DNA of 64,000 nt, from positions 13,667,731 through 13,731,730 of the forward strand of contig JAUJYN010000012.1 in assembly GCA_030737835.1 (NCBI GenBank). Reading direction: 5' to 3'. The DNA comes from Acorus gramineus. Its lineage: Eukaryota > Streptophyta > Magnoliopsida > Acorales > Acoraceae. Below the pieces are notes generated by a model. The model saw nothing but the letters and a program-made list of their open reading frames with translations, was not told the DNA's origin and did no database searches. Made by a program: the position numbers and the translations under genes. The number at the start of each line of letters is the position of its first letter. The stretch's first letter is position 1. Positions 13,087 through 23,600 of the stretch are shown here, piece after piece.

Positions 13087-13790
13087 AATTAGGTCTGTCA
13101 ACAAGCTGGGTCAAGGTGGACCTGAACCTGACCCGTTTGATTGTTTAGTTCTTCAGGTCTGGTCCATATCGAGTTTCAGGTCGGGTTGGGTCAACCCACT
13201 AACATGCCTAAGTCAAACCAGGAGAGGCCAAACTTAGAAAGGCCGATGAACTTCTTAAGAGTGGCTTCATTTGTTTTTTTTTTTTTCTCTTTCCTTCTTT
13301 TTTGGAGGAAAAAAATAAAGAGTTTGAGAAATGAAAGAGGGAAGAGGAGGAGAATGTTTTGATTTAGTGAGAAGCACTGTACATTGGGTGGAGATCACAC
13401 TTTCCTTGGTTGAATCTTCTTCGTATCTATTTTTACATGATGAGTTTAAATAAATATAGTCCAATGTATTATAAGCAGTTCTTCACTATTTTAATTTTTT
13501 TAATATTTTAGGACAGAACATTTATAATATGGTTTGGATTATTCTGTTTTAACATGAAATAAAACTTGTAAAAATATTTTAAATACTTTAAATTTTAAAT
13601 AATTATTCAGTATTTAGTTATAAAAATTGAGTTAGATCATAAATAAATAAAAAACACACACATGGTATTTGGTTTTAACCAATTGGATCTCGGATTCATA
13701 GAATCGGGTGACACGATCCGTTTTGATTGTCGAATATTTCAAATAAGGTATTTATCTATTTTATCAGGTCGGGTCCAAAATGTATGAATT
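13087..13790. repeat. GGGTC/GACCC-rich repeat remnant
   Basis: Two blocks, about 13087-13205 and 13675-13790, are rich in GGGTC, GGTCGGGT and GACCCG motifs, which recur at the ends of some plant MITE families. The DNA between them is AT-rich. I cannot define terminal repeats or a duplication, so only the composition is reported. Confidence 0.25.
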
Positions 13791-14448
13791 TTTGAAAAAA
13801 TATTTCATATGAATTATTATATTACGTGTATGAATAAATGACGATTGTTCTCCCAAATGTATTGAAGGGATGATCAGTAGCCGGCCCAAAGTGGAAATCG
13901 TGCTAAAATGGTAAATATGGGAAAGTAGAGGGGGTATATATATAACCAGAAAAAAAAAAACAAATAAAATGAATTGGGTTTGGGACCCCAATGGAGGTTG
14001 GGATGGAAACGTGGATACGCCGTTGTGACATGTTACGTGTACTGCTTGCTGCCTTTACTTTATTTGGAGGCTTTCATTTCATTATTATATATGTCTTCCA
14101 TGAAATATACACATATATATATTAAAATTAAATAAAACATGAACCAATATATATATATATATATTTATATTTATTAAAAAATTTATATCAATATCTTTAG
14201 ATCGCCGGCAGTCACCGGCCAGTTCCGGCGAACCATTGTTTTTATTGGATTCCATGTAAATAAATATTCATGGAAGATTAAGGTGGGACATTAAACCATT
14301 ATTTATTTTATTAATGTCATGTGGGTGTTATTTATATTTTTTTAATTTAAAGCCATAAATCACAAGCCATGGATGGTGGGGGCAATTTCAAGGATCTAAA
14401 CTAAAAGTTTTCAATGATTCCTCAAATGATTCTAGCAAAACCCACACG

Positions 14449-14693
14449 AATGTGAAGGGGTCCCTAATCATTAAATTTTCATGATCCAATCATGTTTGAT
14501 ACTATCAATATAGAACTGCACAATTTAATAATCGAACTACACAGCCTATAAATCGAACTATATAGAGAGTAGCATTGTATCAAATAATTGATTGTACACT
14601 TTGATTCATAGGCTGATTAATAGATTGTACAGTTCGATACTGAAGATACCGATGGTACCCAAGTATGACTGGATCCAAACCCTTTTCATTCAC
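14449..14693. mobile_element. Fold-back MITE
   Basis: The two halves are inverted repeats of each other with gaps. GATCCAATCATG at 14483 mirrors the segment around 14671. GAACTGCACAAT mirrors ATTGTACAGTTC, and CAGCCTATAAATC mirrors the stretch around GATTCATAGGCTG. The whole could fold into one long imperfect hairpin of about 245 bp. A related half-copy may lie at about 32540-32600. No coding capacity and no clean target-site duplication were seen. Confidence 0.55.
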
Positions 14694-17600
14694 TATATTA
14701 TTTCTGGTAAGTAAATGTTAGGATTCTAAACCCAAATCATGCAATTTTTTTTAATGACTCTAAGTCAATTATTTTTTATACTGAAAAATGGTATGATTTT
14801 TTTTTATAGAAATTCTACATAAATTTAAAGTTTTCATGTCAAACATCATGAAATGCCCCGTGCTAAAATTTATAATTTTGTATTGAGAATTGTGACTCAT
14901 TTTCTATTAGTGTCATTATTCTGAATAGCTTAATTTTATTAGTATTCTTGCACAAGTATTTTAATCAAACTCCTAAAATCAAGTTCTTAAAAATAAAATT
15001 GATAAGTAGCCACACAAATTTTTCTTATTAAACTACATATTTCAATCCATTAATAAAATGTTAATTCCACTATAAAAAAAAAAAAAACCCCACAAAGATG
15101 TCATAATCTCATCAAATTGCTGGTACAATGGTTCCAAAATATTTATGCTGGCACCTTTCATTTTGAACTAGTTAGTGATCGAGACCCACAACTATTGTAA
15201 TAACACCAACAAAACATGGTCTAAATTCCATTTTACATTTGATATACCCAATGCGATAATGTAAAATCGAATCCTAATGACATGACCATGTATGTCTTGG
15301 ACAGGAAACATGTCATGAAATTTATCATTTAGTTACATATGTGATTCGAGCCTACCAAAATTGTATTGTAGCACAGGAAACGTTTCCCTGTCGGTGCTGG
15401 AAGCCGGCAAGCCCAAACCTGAACAACAATTTTATTTTATTTTCCTGTCTCAACATGTGATGTAATTTGCACTCAAAAGTCTCAACAATACATCCAAATA
15501 TCATAACAGTTGATTGTGGTCCAACCTTTCTTCAAGTATCATGCCATTGTAGTTTCTGCTAATTAGTTTGAATACAGTCCATTTTTTGTTGTTGTTTTTG
15601 AATTGTTGAAATATAAGGGTTTGATTAATATTATGGACCCATCCATCCAGCCAGCTTGTGCATAGTTAGGTTAGGTTAGTTGGGGGTGGGAAATCGAACA
15701 GAATTTGCAGGAAAAGGTACGTATGGTATGGACGTGTCATCTAACATGAAGTGACCCGTGACCCTTTTTAATTGTTTGAACATTAAATAGGTGCTATTCA
15801 CATTCATTTCAAGTTCATGTAACGATATATGATGATCGACAAAGTGTTTGATTTTTGAATTTTTCATTTCAATGTGAGATGTTGTAAAGTTGAGAGTGTA
15901 TAAATGACAGGAGCGCGATGGAGCTATATATCACTGTGATTTGATGAGTTCATGTAATACAGAAATGCAGACGTTTTTTTTATTATCAATAAATCATCAA
16001 AAAGGAGTGGAGGGGCAGCAACAGGGAACGGATCAGTTGGCTTAATAAAAGAATTAAGACATTCACTTTTGTAAAATGAGACTAGTTTTCATCGACCCAT
16101 TTAGGGCACAACCTTACTAGATCAGTTGGGTCAATGCAACACTGTACATGTCTAATTGTATTAACATGATATGACAAATCTTGTTATGCGATAGTTTCAC
16201 CTTAATGAACATAGCCCGTACGATAGATATGTGAACACAATATATTAGCATGTGAGCATGACAAGTATTGAATTAGGTCATGCCATGTCAATAAATTTTA
16301 AATAAATATTTTTTACTTTTGCATTTTGATTTAAAGGATGAAAGTGCCCTCAATCGCTTGGTTTTTCTACTCATACTGGTTTGTCTCTTGGTATTACTAT
16401 AATTTGTGATCATTTTTTTCATATCTAAATCATAAATAACGAAAAATATCATTCATGTAACTAAAGTTCACGTATCAAATCAAAGTAATATATTCCGATT
16501 ACATTTTCCAACCCTTGAATAAAGTTGCTAAAAAAATTATTAGCACAACAATTTGGCATATTTTTTTAACACGAGGAGACCTTTTCCCTGTATATATAAA
16601 ATATTTATAGGGATTTCCTCTTTGGATTTTGACACATTAAAAACTCTATCTAGTTTGTTAGAATAATTAAGTGGGGTTACGCAGTGAAAAAAAACAAAAA
16701 AACACAAAGACATATGGCATGCAATGCAATGCTACCGGTCGGACCCACCATCACGTGCAAGTCCATATTTAATTGAAGCTGAATCTCATAAACCTATATT
16801 AATGATTGATATTGCACACTTGTGTGAAAGATGATATTTTGTCTTCCATTATGAAACAATCAATGCATTTCAAAATGTCCGTATGAGAATGTATACCTAA
16901 AATGTCCATGTAGAATTTCAGGCGGTTGAACTGCAAGTTTGTTATCCTCTAGACACTGTTGCTTGAGAATAATAGAACCCATGTTTTTCGCTTGAGAATA
17001 GTAGAACCCATATTTTTCGTGCATGTTTGGTTCGAGAATTAAGTTATTATGCGATTTATGATTATAGTATAAATATAGATAAAATGATTTTTTGTTTGAT
17101 TGTGTTTTGAATTATTTTCGTTGGGAAATGTAATAATATATATATTTTTTTGTTTGGATAAAATGTTGATAAAGATTTATAAAATGTAAAAAAATGATGA
17201 CAGTTGATTTGACAGCTGATTTATAAGAGATAATACAGTTGATTTGACAATGAACCCATATATTCTTTTGGTTGAATAATCTGGAATAACTTAATTCTAG
17301 AAGTTAAGACTGAAATCTATATACATTTTATAATAGTTAACTATGACATACAAATTCTCATTATCTGTTTGGTAGACATCCAATGGATTCTGAATCCAAA
17401 CATTTATTTAAAAAAATAAATGAGCGATCAAATATATCCTAGTAAAAACCACAATGGGATAATCTAGGAACATGTTTTCTATTTTCATTTTTTATTCAGA
17501 TTGGAAAAACAAAAGAATCATCATTTATTAAGTGTAAATGTATTTTAATCAATTGACCTAGGTAATGGTATGTAAGAGATTACACTCTCCCATTGCTGTT

Positions 17601-18239
17601 GGATTTTATGCTGATAAATCAAACATTTTTTCAGCAGCGGATCTTACATGAATATATCCACAAGTACAAGCCACAATGCGTATGTTATGATGCCACCATT
17701 CAATAGGGCAAGATGTCATGTAGTCACACTTTACAGTTAATGATCTGACAATGATTTTAAAGGTGGTGTTGTGGCATTAATTAATATTCCAAAGTTATGG
17801 TACACCTCCATGGACATTAGCAACGTATATACACTGTTATTATACACTAGTGTATCTTGTACATTTTAATTCATACAACAATATGTATTTTAATAGGTGA
17901 GTATAATTTATCAAAAAAAATCAAAACAATTGGGGACTGTCAACGTGGCGGCAGAGGGGTATATCATTTTCCAAACCATTATTGTTATTACATTAATGCA
18001 TTAAATGAAGCCCAAGCTCTGGTCTATCCACAGTTGCACTTAATCAAGGAGAGCTCCTCATGATAATCTTGGATGGGCTACCACCTTGGGGTCATATCTC
18101 CTTCAGCTCAACAAAACATCAATGCATTGTGCAGTTGATGAGTTTCCTGAACATTGAAACATTTCAGAGATAGTATTGTTAGAGATTCTCATGAAGGATT
18201 CATCTTTGAGAAGTACTAGACATGATGATTTGCTAAAAA
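14694..18239. other. Gene-free AT-rich stretch
   Basis: I see no credible gene. It contains simple A/T runs and possible old MITE remnants near 16060-16330 and 17020-17420, but nothing with definable ends. Confidence 0.5.
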
Positions 18240-18600
18240 TGTCACAAACTATCAACTGAAGGTCATTAAGCACTGCCTGTAAAAAATGAGCCTCACATTA
18301 CTCTTCCTACATCCAAATATCCTTTCGATCATTTAGAACAACACAAATCCTTCACAAAGTGGTAATATTAGATAGAATCCAATGTGACCGCCAGCAATAG
18401 CGAAGTGCATACTCTTGCACCAAATTCAAGTGGGTACCCTGAAACAGAATATGCAATTTGGCGCACGCTACACAAAGAACAAAAAAAAACAGCATGGGGA
18501 AAAGCCTCATTGCAGGAAGAGCATTGCTTGGTTTCATAAGCCACATTCAATCAGGGAGTTAAAAAAAGATGTTGCTAATGATTTCCATTGTTCACTGATG
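18240..18600 (-). mobile_element. Possible second LINE zf-RVT remnant
   Basis: A minus-strand translation near 18540-18430 reads CSSCNEAFPHAVFFC, a C-x2-C ... H ... C pattern like zf-RVT. It is followed in another frame by WRSHWILSNITTL, which is reminiscent of LINE C-termini. The match is short and needs frame changes. It could be chance. Confidence 0.3.
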
Positions 18601-18996
18601 AGTTCTACTTTTAACTACATTATTTGATTAAATGACTAAATTAAGGTGTAGTCACGAGTGTGATTTCTTAATTCTAACCAAACTAATTAAATGGTCATCT
18701 TGAGATGCTTTTGAAGATTCATCCTGCATCCTCCACTCATTATTATCCACCATCCACCAATCATTAACTGTAACAAGTAACGACCTCAACAGACACAACC
18801 ATGACTCGATGGGCACAAGCTTCACTAATTCATCGTCTTGTGTGCTATGATATGAATAAGATTAGGTGATAATGGTGCTTGAACCCATAGTTCAATGTTG
18901 ACAACAAAATTTTCAACCATGAAAATATAGGTTTAAATACCAGCGCTCACCTAACAAAAAAAGTTAAGTGACCTATTTCTCGCCCCTAAGTGCTAA

Positions 18997-19061
18997 CAGA
19001 TATGCCTTCATTTGGAAGGTACATGGATCCATGTACCTTTCAAATGAAGAAGGCATATCTG
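18997..19061. repeat. 65-bp near-perfect palindrome
   Basis: CAGATATGCCTTC at the left is mirrored by the right end. The arms meet at GGATCC (about 19025-19030). They differ by a 3-nt insertion and one mismatch. An RNA copy could fold into a long, almost loopless stem. It lies about 430 bp downstream of the UROS-like stop codon. Confidence 0.8.
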
Positions 19062-19487
19062 TGATGGAAAAATGAAGCGAAAAATAGAGCTGGTTCTAGC
19101 AACACCCATCTGCATTTTCATTCAGAAATTGAAAACAACCCAATGAATTTTTCCTCTGCATGCACTTGTAGATAGCCTCCACAAACCTATCTTGATAATA
19201 AGCATAAACTGCAACATCACCCACCCCAACAGAATACCAAGTATAAATTCATTGACCATACACCTAATATGACATTCAAACAATAATAATCCAGTGTCAT
19301 TAACATCCAATGTGAAAATATCATGAAAAACTGAAATCATATCTAACAACATCAACTCATGTAGTCATGCTATCACACAACATTAAATGCAACAAAAAGC
19401 TAATGTAAGGTTCACTCACACAGTCACAATACCACACTGCATTGCTTGTTGAATTCTCTGAACAATGTGACAACAATTCTGATCAGT

Positions 19488-20387
19488 TCATCGGCCCCAC
19501 TCATCGGCGAGGGCTTCCACGACCCCATCAAAGCTCCCGAACCTCGACCCCACGATGTCCACGCAGACCCCGAGCCTCTCCGCTCCGGAGGCCGTGACAG
19601 GCCCGTGGGCAGCCGTGACCATCCCCTGCCACCGCGCCTTCAACGCGGTCCAATCCCACCCGATCACCCGCAGCCCCTTCAGGAGCCCCTCCACCTCCGC
19701 CGTGCTCGTGAACACCACCGCGTCCGGCGCCGGCCCATCCAGGCCCACCAGTCCCTCCGCGCAGCCCGGCCCGGCCCACCTCGTCTCGTAAGCCGGGACC
19801 CGGACGGGTACCCAGCCGGACAACTCGAGATCGTTGAGAAAGTCCGGGACCACCGGAGGCTCCTCGAGATCCACGACGAGCGGGACCGGGCAGAGGACGC
19901 GCCGGCCGAGCCCCGGCCCGAGCGAGTCGACCAACCCGCCCGGAGAGGCCACTTCCGGGACCAAGACCCGGATGCGATTAGGGTTTCCGCAGAGCTTCGA
20001 AAGGAAGGCCTGATCGAGGAGCTCAGCGTCCCGGCCGAGGGCGGCGACGGTGAAGGCCTCGCCCTTGTCGGAAAGAGGGAGTGGAGTCGCGGCGGAGAGG
20101 GCGGCGGAGAAGGCGGAGATGCCGGTGCGGGACGTGAAGGCGAGGGCGGAGAAGGAATCTAGGCTTAAGGCTTCGTTTGGTATTGGGTTTTGGAGGCGGC
20201 GGCGGTGGAGGTAGCGCTTGAGAGAGGCGGAGGTGAGAGGGGTGGGGCCGGTGGTGACGGTGGGGAACCAGAGAGGCGACGCGCCTTGTAGTTCGAGAAG
20301 GCGGCGAAGCCGCCTCGCGTACGCCTCCGGCGTCGTGAAGGCGACGCGGCGATCCGAGAGTGGCGGCGGCGGCCGCATCGCCTCCAT
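19488..20387 (-). CDS. Uroporphyrinogen-III synthase-like (HemD/HEM4) protein
   Basis: A single-exon gene of 299 aa. The fold family closes hydroxymethylbilane to uroporphyrinogen III in tetrapyrrole synthesis. The support is the N-terminal RRVAFTTPEAYARRL-type first strand, a LAFTSRTGI segment, a DAVVFTSTAEVEGLL segment and a GVCVDIVGS ending, which match the two-lobed HEM4 layout and its length. It starts directly in the domain (MEAMRPPPPLSDRR) with no obvious plastid transit peptide, unlike the canonical plant enzyme. It may be the 'uroporphyrinogen-III synthase family' paralogue rather than the plastid enzyme. The gene is strikingly GC-rich compared with its neighbours. Because of this, long open frames also appear on the opposite strand; these are artefacts. 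It is divergent from SKI3, with 280 bp between start codons. Confidence 0.8.
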   Translation of the reverse strand: MEAMRPPPPLSDRRVAFTTPEAYARRLRRLLELQGASPLWFPTVTTGPTPLTSASLKRYLHRRRLQNPIPNEALSLDSFSALAFTSRTGISAFSAALSAATPLPLSDKGEAFTVAALGRDAELLDQAFLSKLCGNPNRIRVLVPEVASPGGLVDSLGPGLGRRVLCPVPLVVDLEEPPVVPDFLNDLELSGWVPVRVPAYETRWAGPGCAEGLVGLDGPAPDAVVFTSTAEVEGLLKGLRVIGWDWTALKARWQGMVTAAHGPVTASGAERLGVCVDIVGSRFGSFDGVVEALADEWGR

Positions 20388-20667
20388 TTTGCACCGCCGT
20401 CTTGTGCCGGTAATGTAAATAGTGGATTTTGGTGGGTTTTCAATGGTGGATGTTTGGGATGTGACCCGATTAACGCATCGAACGGATCTGATGTCAATCG
20501 TTCTTGATCAGTCGGATCCACCGAACGGACGGGAGATGCGCGATTTAAAGTCCAAATTCACAGTTCGTTTTGCTTTCCTCATCGATCACGTGCTATATAA
20601 TTCTCCCTCCACTTTTGAAGCCCTAAAAAAAAAAACACGATCGTTCGATCACTGTGTGGAGTCTTCA
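20388..20667. promoter_or_regulatory. Short divergent promoter, UROS-like / SKI3
   Basis: Only 280 bp separate the two start codons. A G-box core CACGTG lies at 20587-20592 and a TATATAA box at 20594-20600, about 70 bp before the SKI3 ATG and oriented for SKI3. No matching TATA is evident for the other direction. A (CT)n run follows the SKI3 ATG, inside intron 1. Confidence 0.5.
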
Positions 20668-23600
20668 ATGGAGGTCGGTCTTTCTGTCTCTCTCTCTCTC
20701 TGTTCAAACTAAAAAGTTTTCTCTCTCTTTATCTCATATGTTCTTCGTTTACAGGAAGACGAGGTTCAGTACAAGAAGCTGAGGGAAACCCTAGATTCCG
20801 ATCCGGGCAACGCCTCCCACCATTACAACCTAGTGAGTTAATCATCCACTTCTGTTCTTCTGGAAACATTGAATTATCCGCGCAAAATTCGATATTTTAT
20901 TTTTGCTTGTTTTTTAGGGGGTCTATCTGTGGGAGAGAGGAGAAAAGGAGAGGGCGTCGGAGTGTTTTGTCTCCTCGGCAAAGCTCAACCCTAACAATGG
21001 TGGCGCTTTTCGGTTCCTTGGGTATTTTTATGCCTCGGTCGATCCCCAGAGGGCTGCGAAATGCTACCAGAGGGCTGTGGCTCTGAGCCCGGATGATTTC
21101 GAGGCCGGGGTGAGTTCAATTAGGGGTATTGATCCTGAGGTTTTATGGAATTTTTTGTTTTGTAGTTATTTGATCGAGATGTTTGATGCAGGAAGGGCTA
21201 TGTGCTTTGCTGGATGGGCAAGGGAAGGAGAGTTTGGAAATTGTGGTGTGCCGGGAGGCCTCGGAGAGGTCTCCTAGAGCTTTTTGGGCTTTTCGGAGAT
21301 TGGGGTATTTGCTGGTATCTCATTCTCCTTGTTTTAGATTCTTTGTTTTTGTGACAAATGTTTTTTGGTAATTTTCTTTTTGTAATGTTTGGGACAGTAA
21401 ATTTGTGTTTTGAGGCCTTTCTGGACCTGGAATTCATAATTCAGACTTTTGACCAGCATGTTCGAAATTTAAGTTTGTCCTTAAAGTAAGAATTAAAAGA
21501 TGAAATTTTTCTAACATACAAAAACAGACCTTGAGGTGGATTGTTTGGAATTAAATTTGTGACGATAACAAGAAATGAACTGGCTGAGTGATGGTTTAGG
21601 AAAGTGAATTTCTTTTATCTATGTCCCAAAATAGGTTTCTTTCTTAGCTATTCTAGGTAGCTCCGCATGTTCAATAATTAACAATGGTTTGTGATTACTG
21701 CTTGCTACAACAGTGTTGGATAGCTTTCCGGATATGATATAAATTTACATGCTTTTTTGAGGAGGAAGGTAGGAGCTTCAATATATCAATCAATGATGCC
21801 CCTCGAACAAAGATAGAGATGAGTGATCTCCTCAAAAGAGGAAAGAAGAGAAATAAGAAAGGCAAACGAGGAGGTAGAAACTCCTCTTTAAAAAAATAAA
21901 AAATAGATCAACTAAATATATTGCACAAAATTGCAAACCGAGCTTTGGTTAGCCGGTTAACACCCCTATCTCTGAAAAGGAAGTCAGGGGTTCAAATCCC
22001 ACCCATGCCAAATGTGCATGGGGAGGCATCGTTTTCCCCAAAAAAAAAAAAATGTTACACAAAATCGACAATCTAGATCAAATTTATTATCTCCATGCTT
22101 TGATTAATGCACATTTAACTCATACTTAATACGTTTAATGCGGTAATTGTTGACTAATACGTGAATTATTGATTAATTCATGATTCAAACTAGAATTATA
22201 CATTTTTTTGAAAAGTACACATGTAATTTGTGAATTAATTAATAGTATGGCGCATTAGGTAACAAGGGCTATACCAAATAAGTCAATTTTTGGAATAGTT
22301 TTACTCTGCATACCACACGCCGAACAGCGTAGAAAATTTGGGTATATTTTCTCACTTAAATTTGCATGCGGCTTTACTTGGGGAACGGATTCGGTTGATC
22401 TCTCTTTGCAGTTTGCATTGAGCCAGAGTGGAATTTGAGTGCCAAAAACTTCAACGTCTGATTTGTGATTGGCATTTGAGCAGTCTTTTAATTTTTTGGA
22501 AAATGTTTTTTTTGCCATGGGTTCCTATAAACTTGTTAGTGAGGCCCATCTTGATTCCTGCCAATCATATATCAATCTGATATGATGCATAATTTGATCT
22601 GAACAATTAGTTTTGCTTTTTACCTGGATATGAAAAGGTGTGCCTTCTTATAGTTCCGAATGCTACTTAATCATATATTAGGTTCACCAAAAGAAATGGT
22701 CAGAAGCTGTACCAAGCCTTCAGCATGCCATACGAGGCTACCCTTCGTGTGCAGATCTGTGGGAAGTATGTTTATATTTTCCTAACTATTTTTCCATCAT
22801 CTTTTGTGATTACATCATTACTTAAACTGTAACTGGCACTTTCAGGCTCTTGGATTGGCATACCAGAAATTAGGCATGCTTACTGCCGCTATAAAGGTAT
22901 GAGATACATTTGATCCTTATGATATGCTTGTAAGACATTTCGTGTACCTCTTGGGGGCAATTTTAGATACATTTGAAATACGAAGTTTAGTCTGCATGAA
23001 TAAATTTAATTTGGATTTCAGTTTAATAATTACCTGGGATTACATTTCTTTGTGCTGTTAGAAATATTAAATTGGTGTAAAAAGCATTCATTTGTAACCT
23101 GTAATTATTGTTTCAGAATATTTTTGGTCAGGCTTTCTCCTTAATATTGATTTCTAGACTGAGAACTTTAATAGCCTGGTTGAGTAGCCTTTATGATGAC
23201 TAAGTCTGAGAAATTTTCTCCAATAATTTCCTACTGATTGTGTGGTAAAAATTTTTACCTTTCAAGAAACTAAATGAAATATGGTGCATGGACTATTTAT
23301 ATCCTCTGGTTGATTGAGGTGGAATTATGGAACTCCTACTGATTACTGTTGCCGTGGCAGTCGTATGGCCGAGCCGTTGAACTGGATGATTTGAAAGTTT
23401 TTGCATTGGTTGAGAGTGGGAATATTCACTTGATGCTTGGTTCTTTTAAGAAGGTAAGACTCTTCTCCTATCTGTAACCGTGATTTTTGTATACATCAGA
23501 GTGTTGCTCTCAAGGCAGAGCAATGTGTTGTACTTTACTACATGTTTTCTTTATAAGCCAAGCACTGAGTCTTCTTTGGTTTTACATTCCTTAACTTTTC

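Noticed and set aside
18997-19061. Reading the 65-bp palindrome as a miRNA gene
   Set aside because: It has almost no loop and a nearly perfect stem, unlike most plant miRNA precursors, and no target was recognised.
19446-20162. Long plus-strand open frame (238 aa) opposite the UROS-like gene
   Set aside because: Its composition (Arg/Pro/Asp/Gly-rich) is that of an antisense frame of GC-rich DNA. The minus strand encodes a recognisable HEM4 protein.
21938-22055. Functional tRNA gene
   Set aside because: It has A- and B-box-like sequences, but no cloverleaf can be drawn with proper acceptor and anticodon stems, and it ends in poly(A). It is a SINE.
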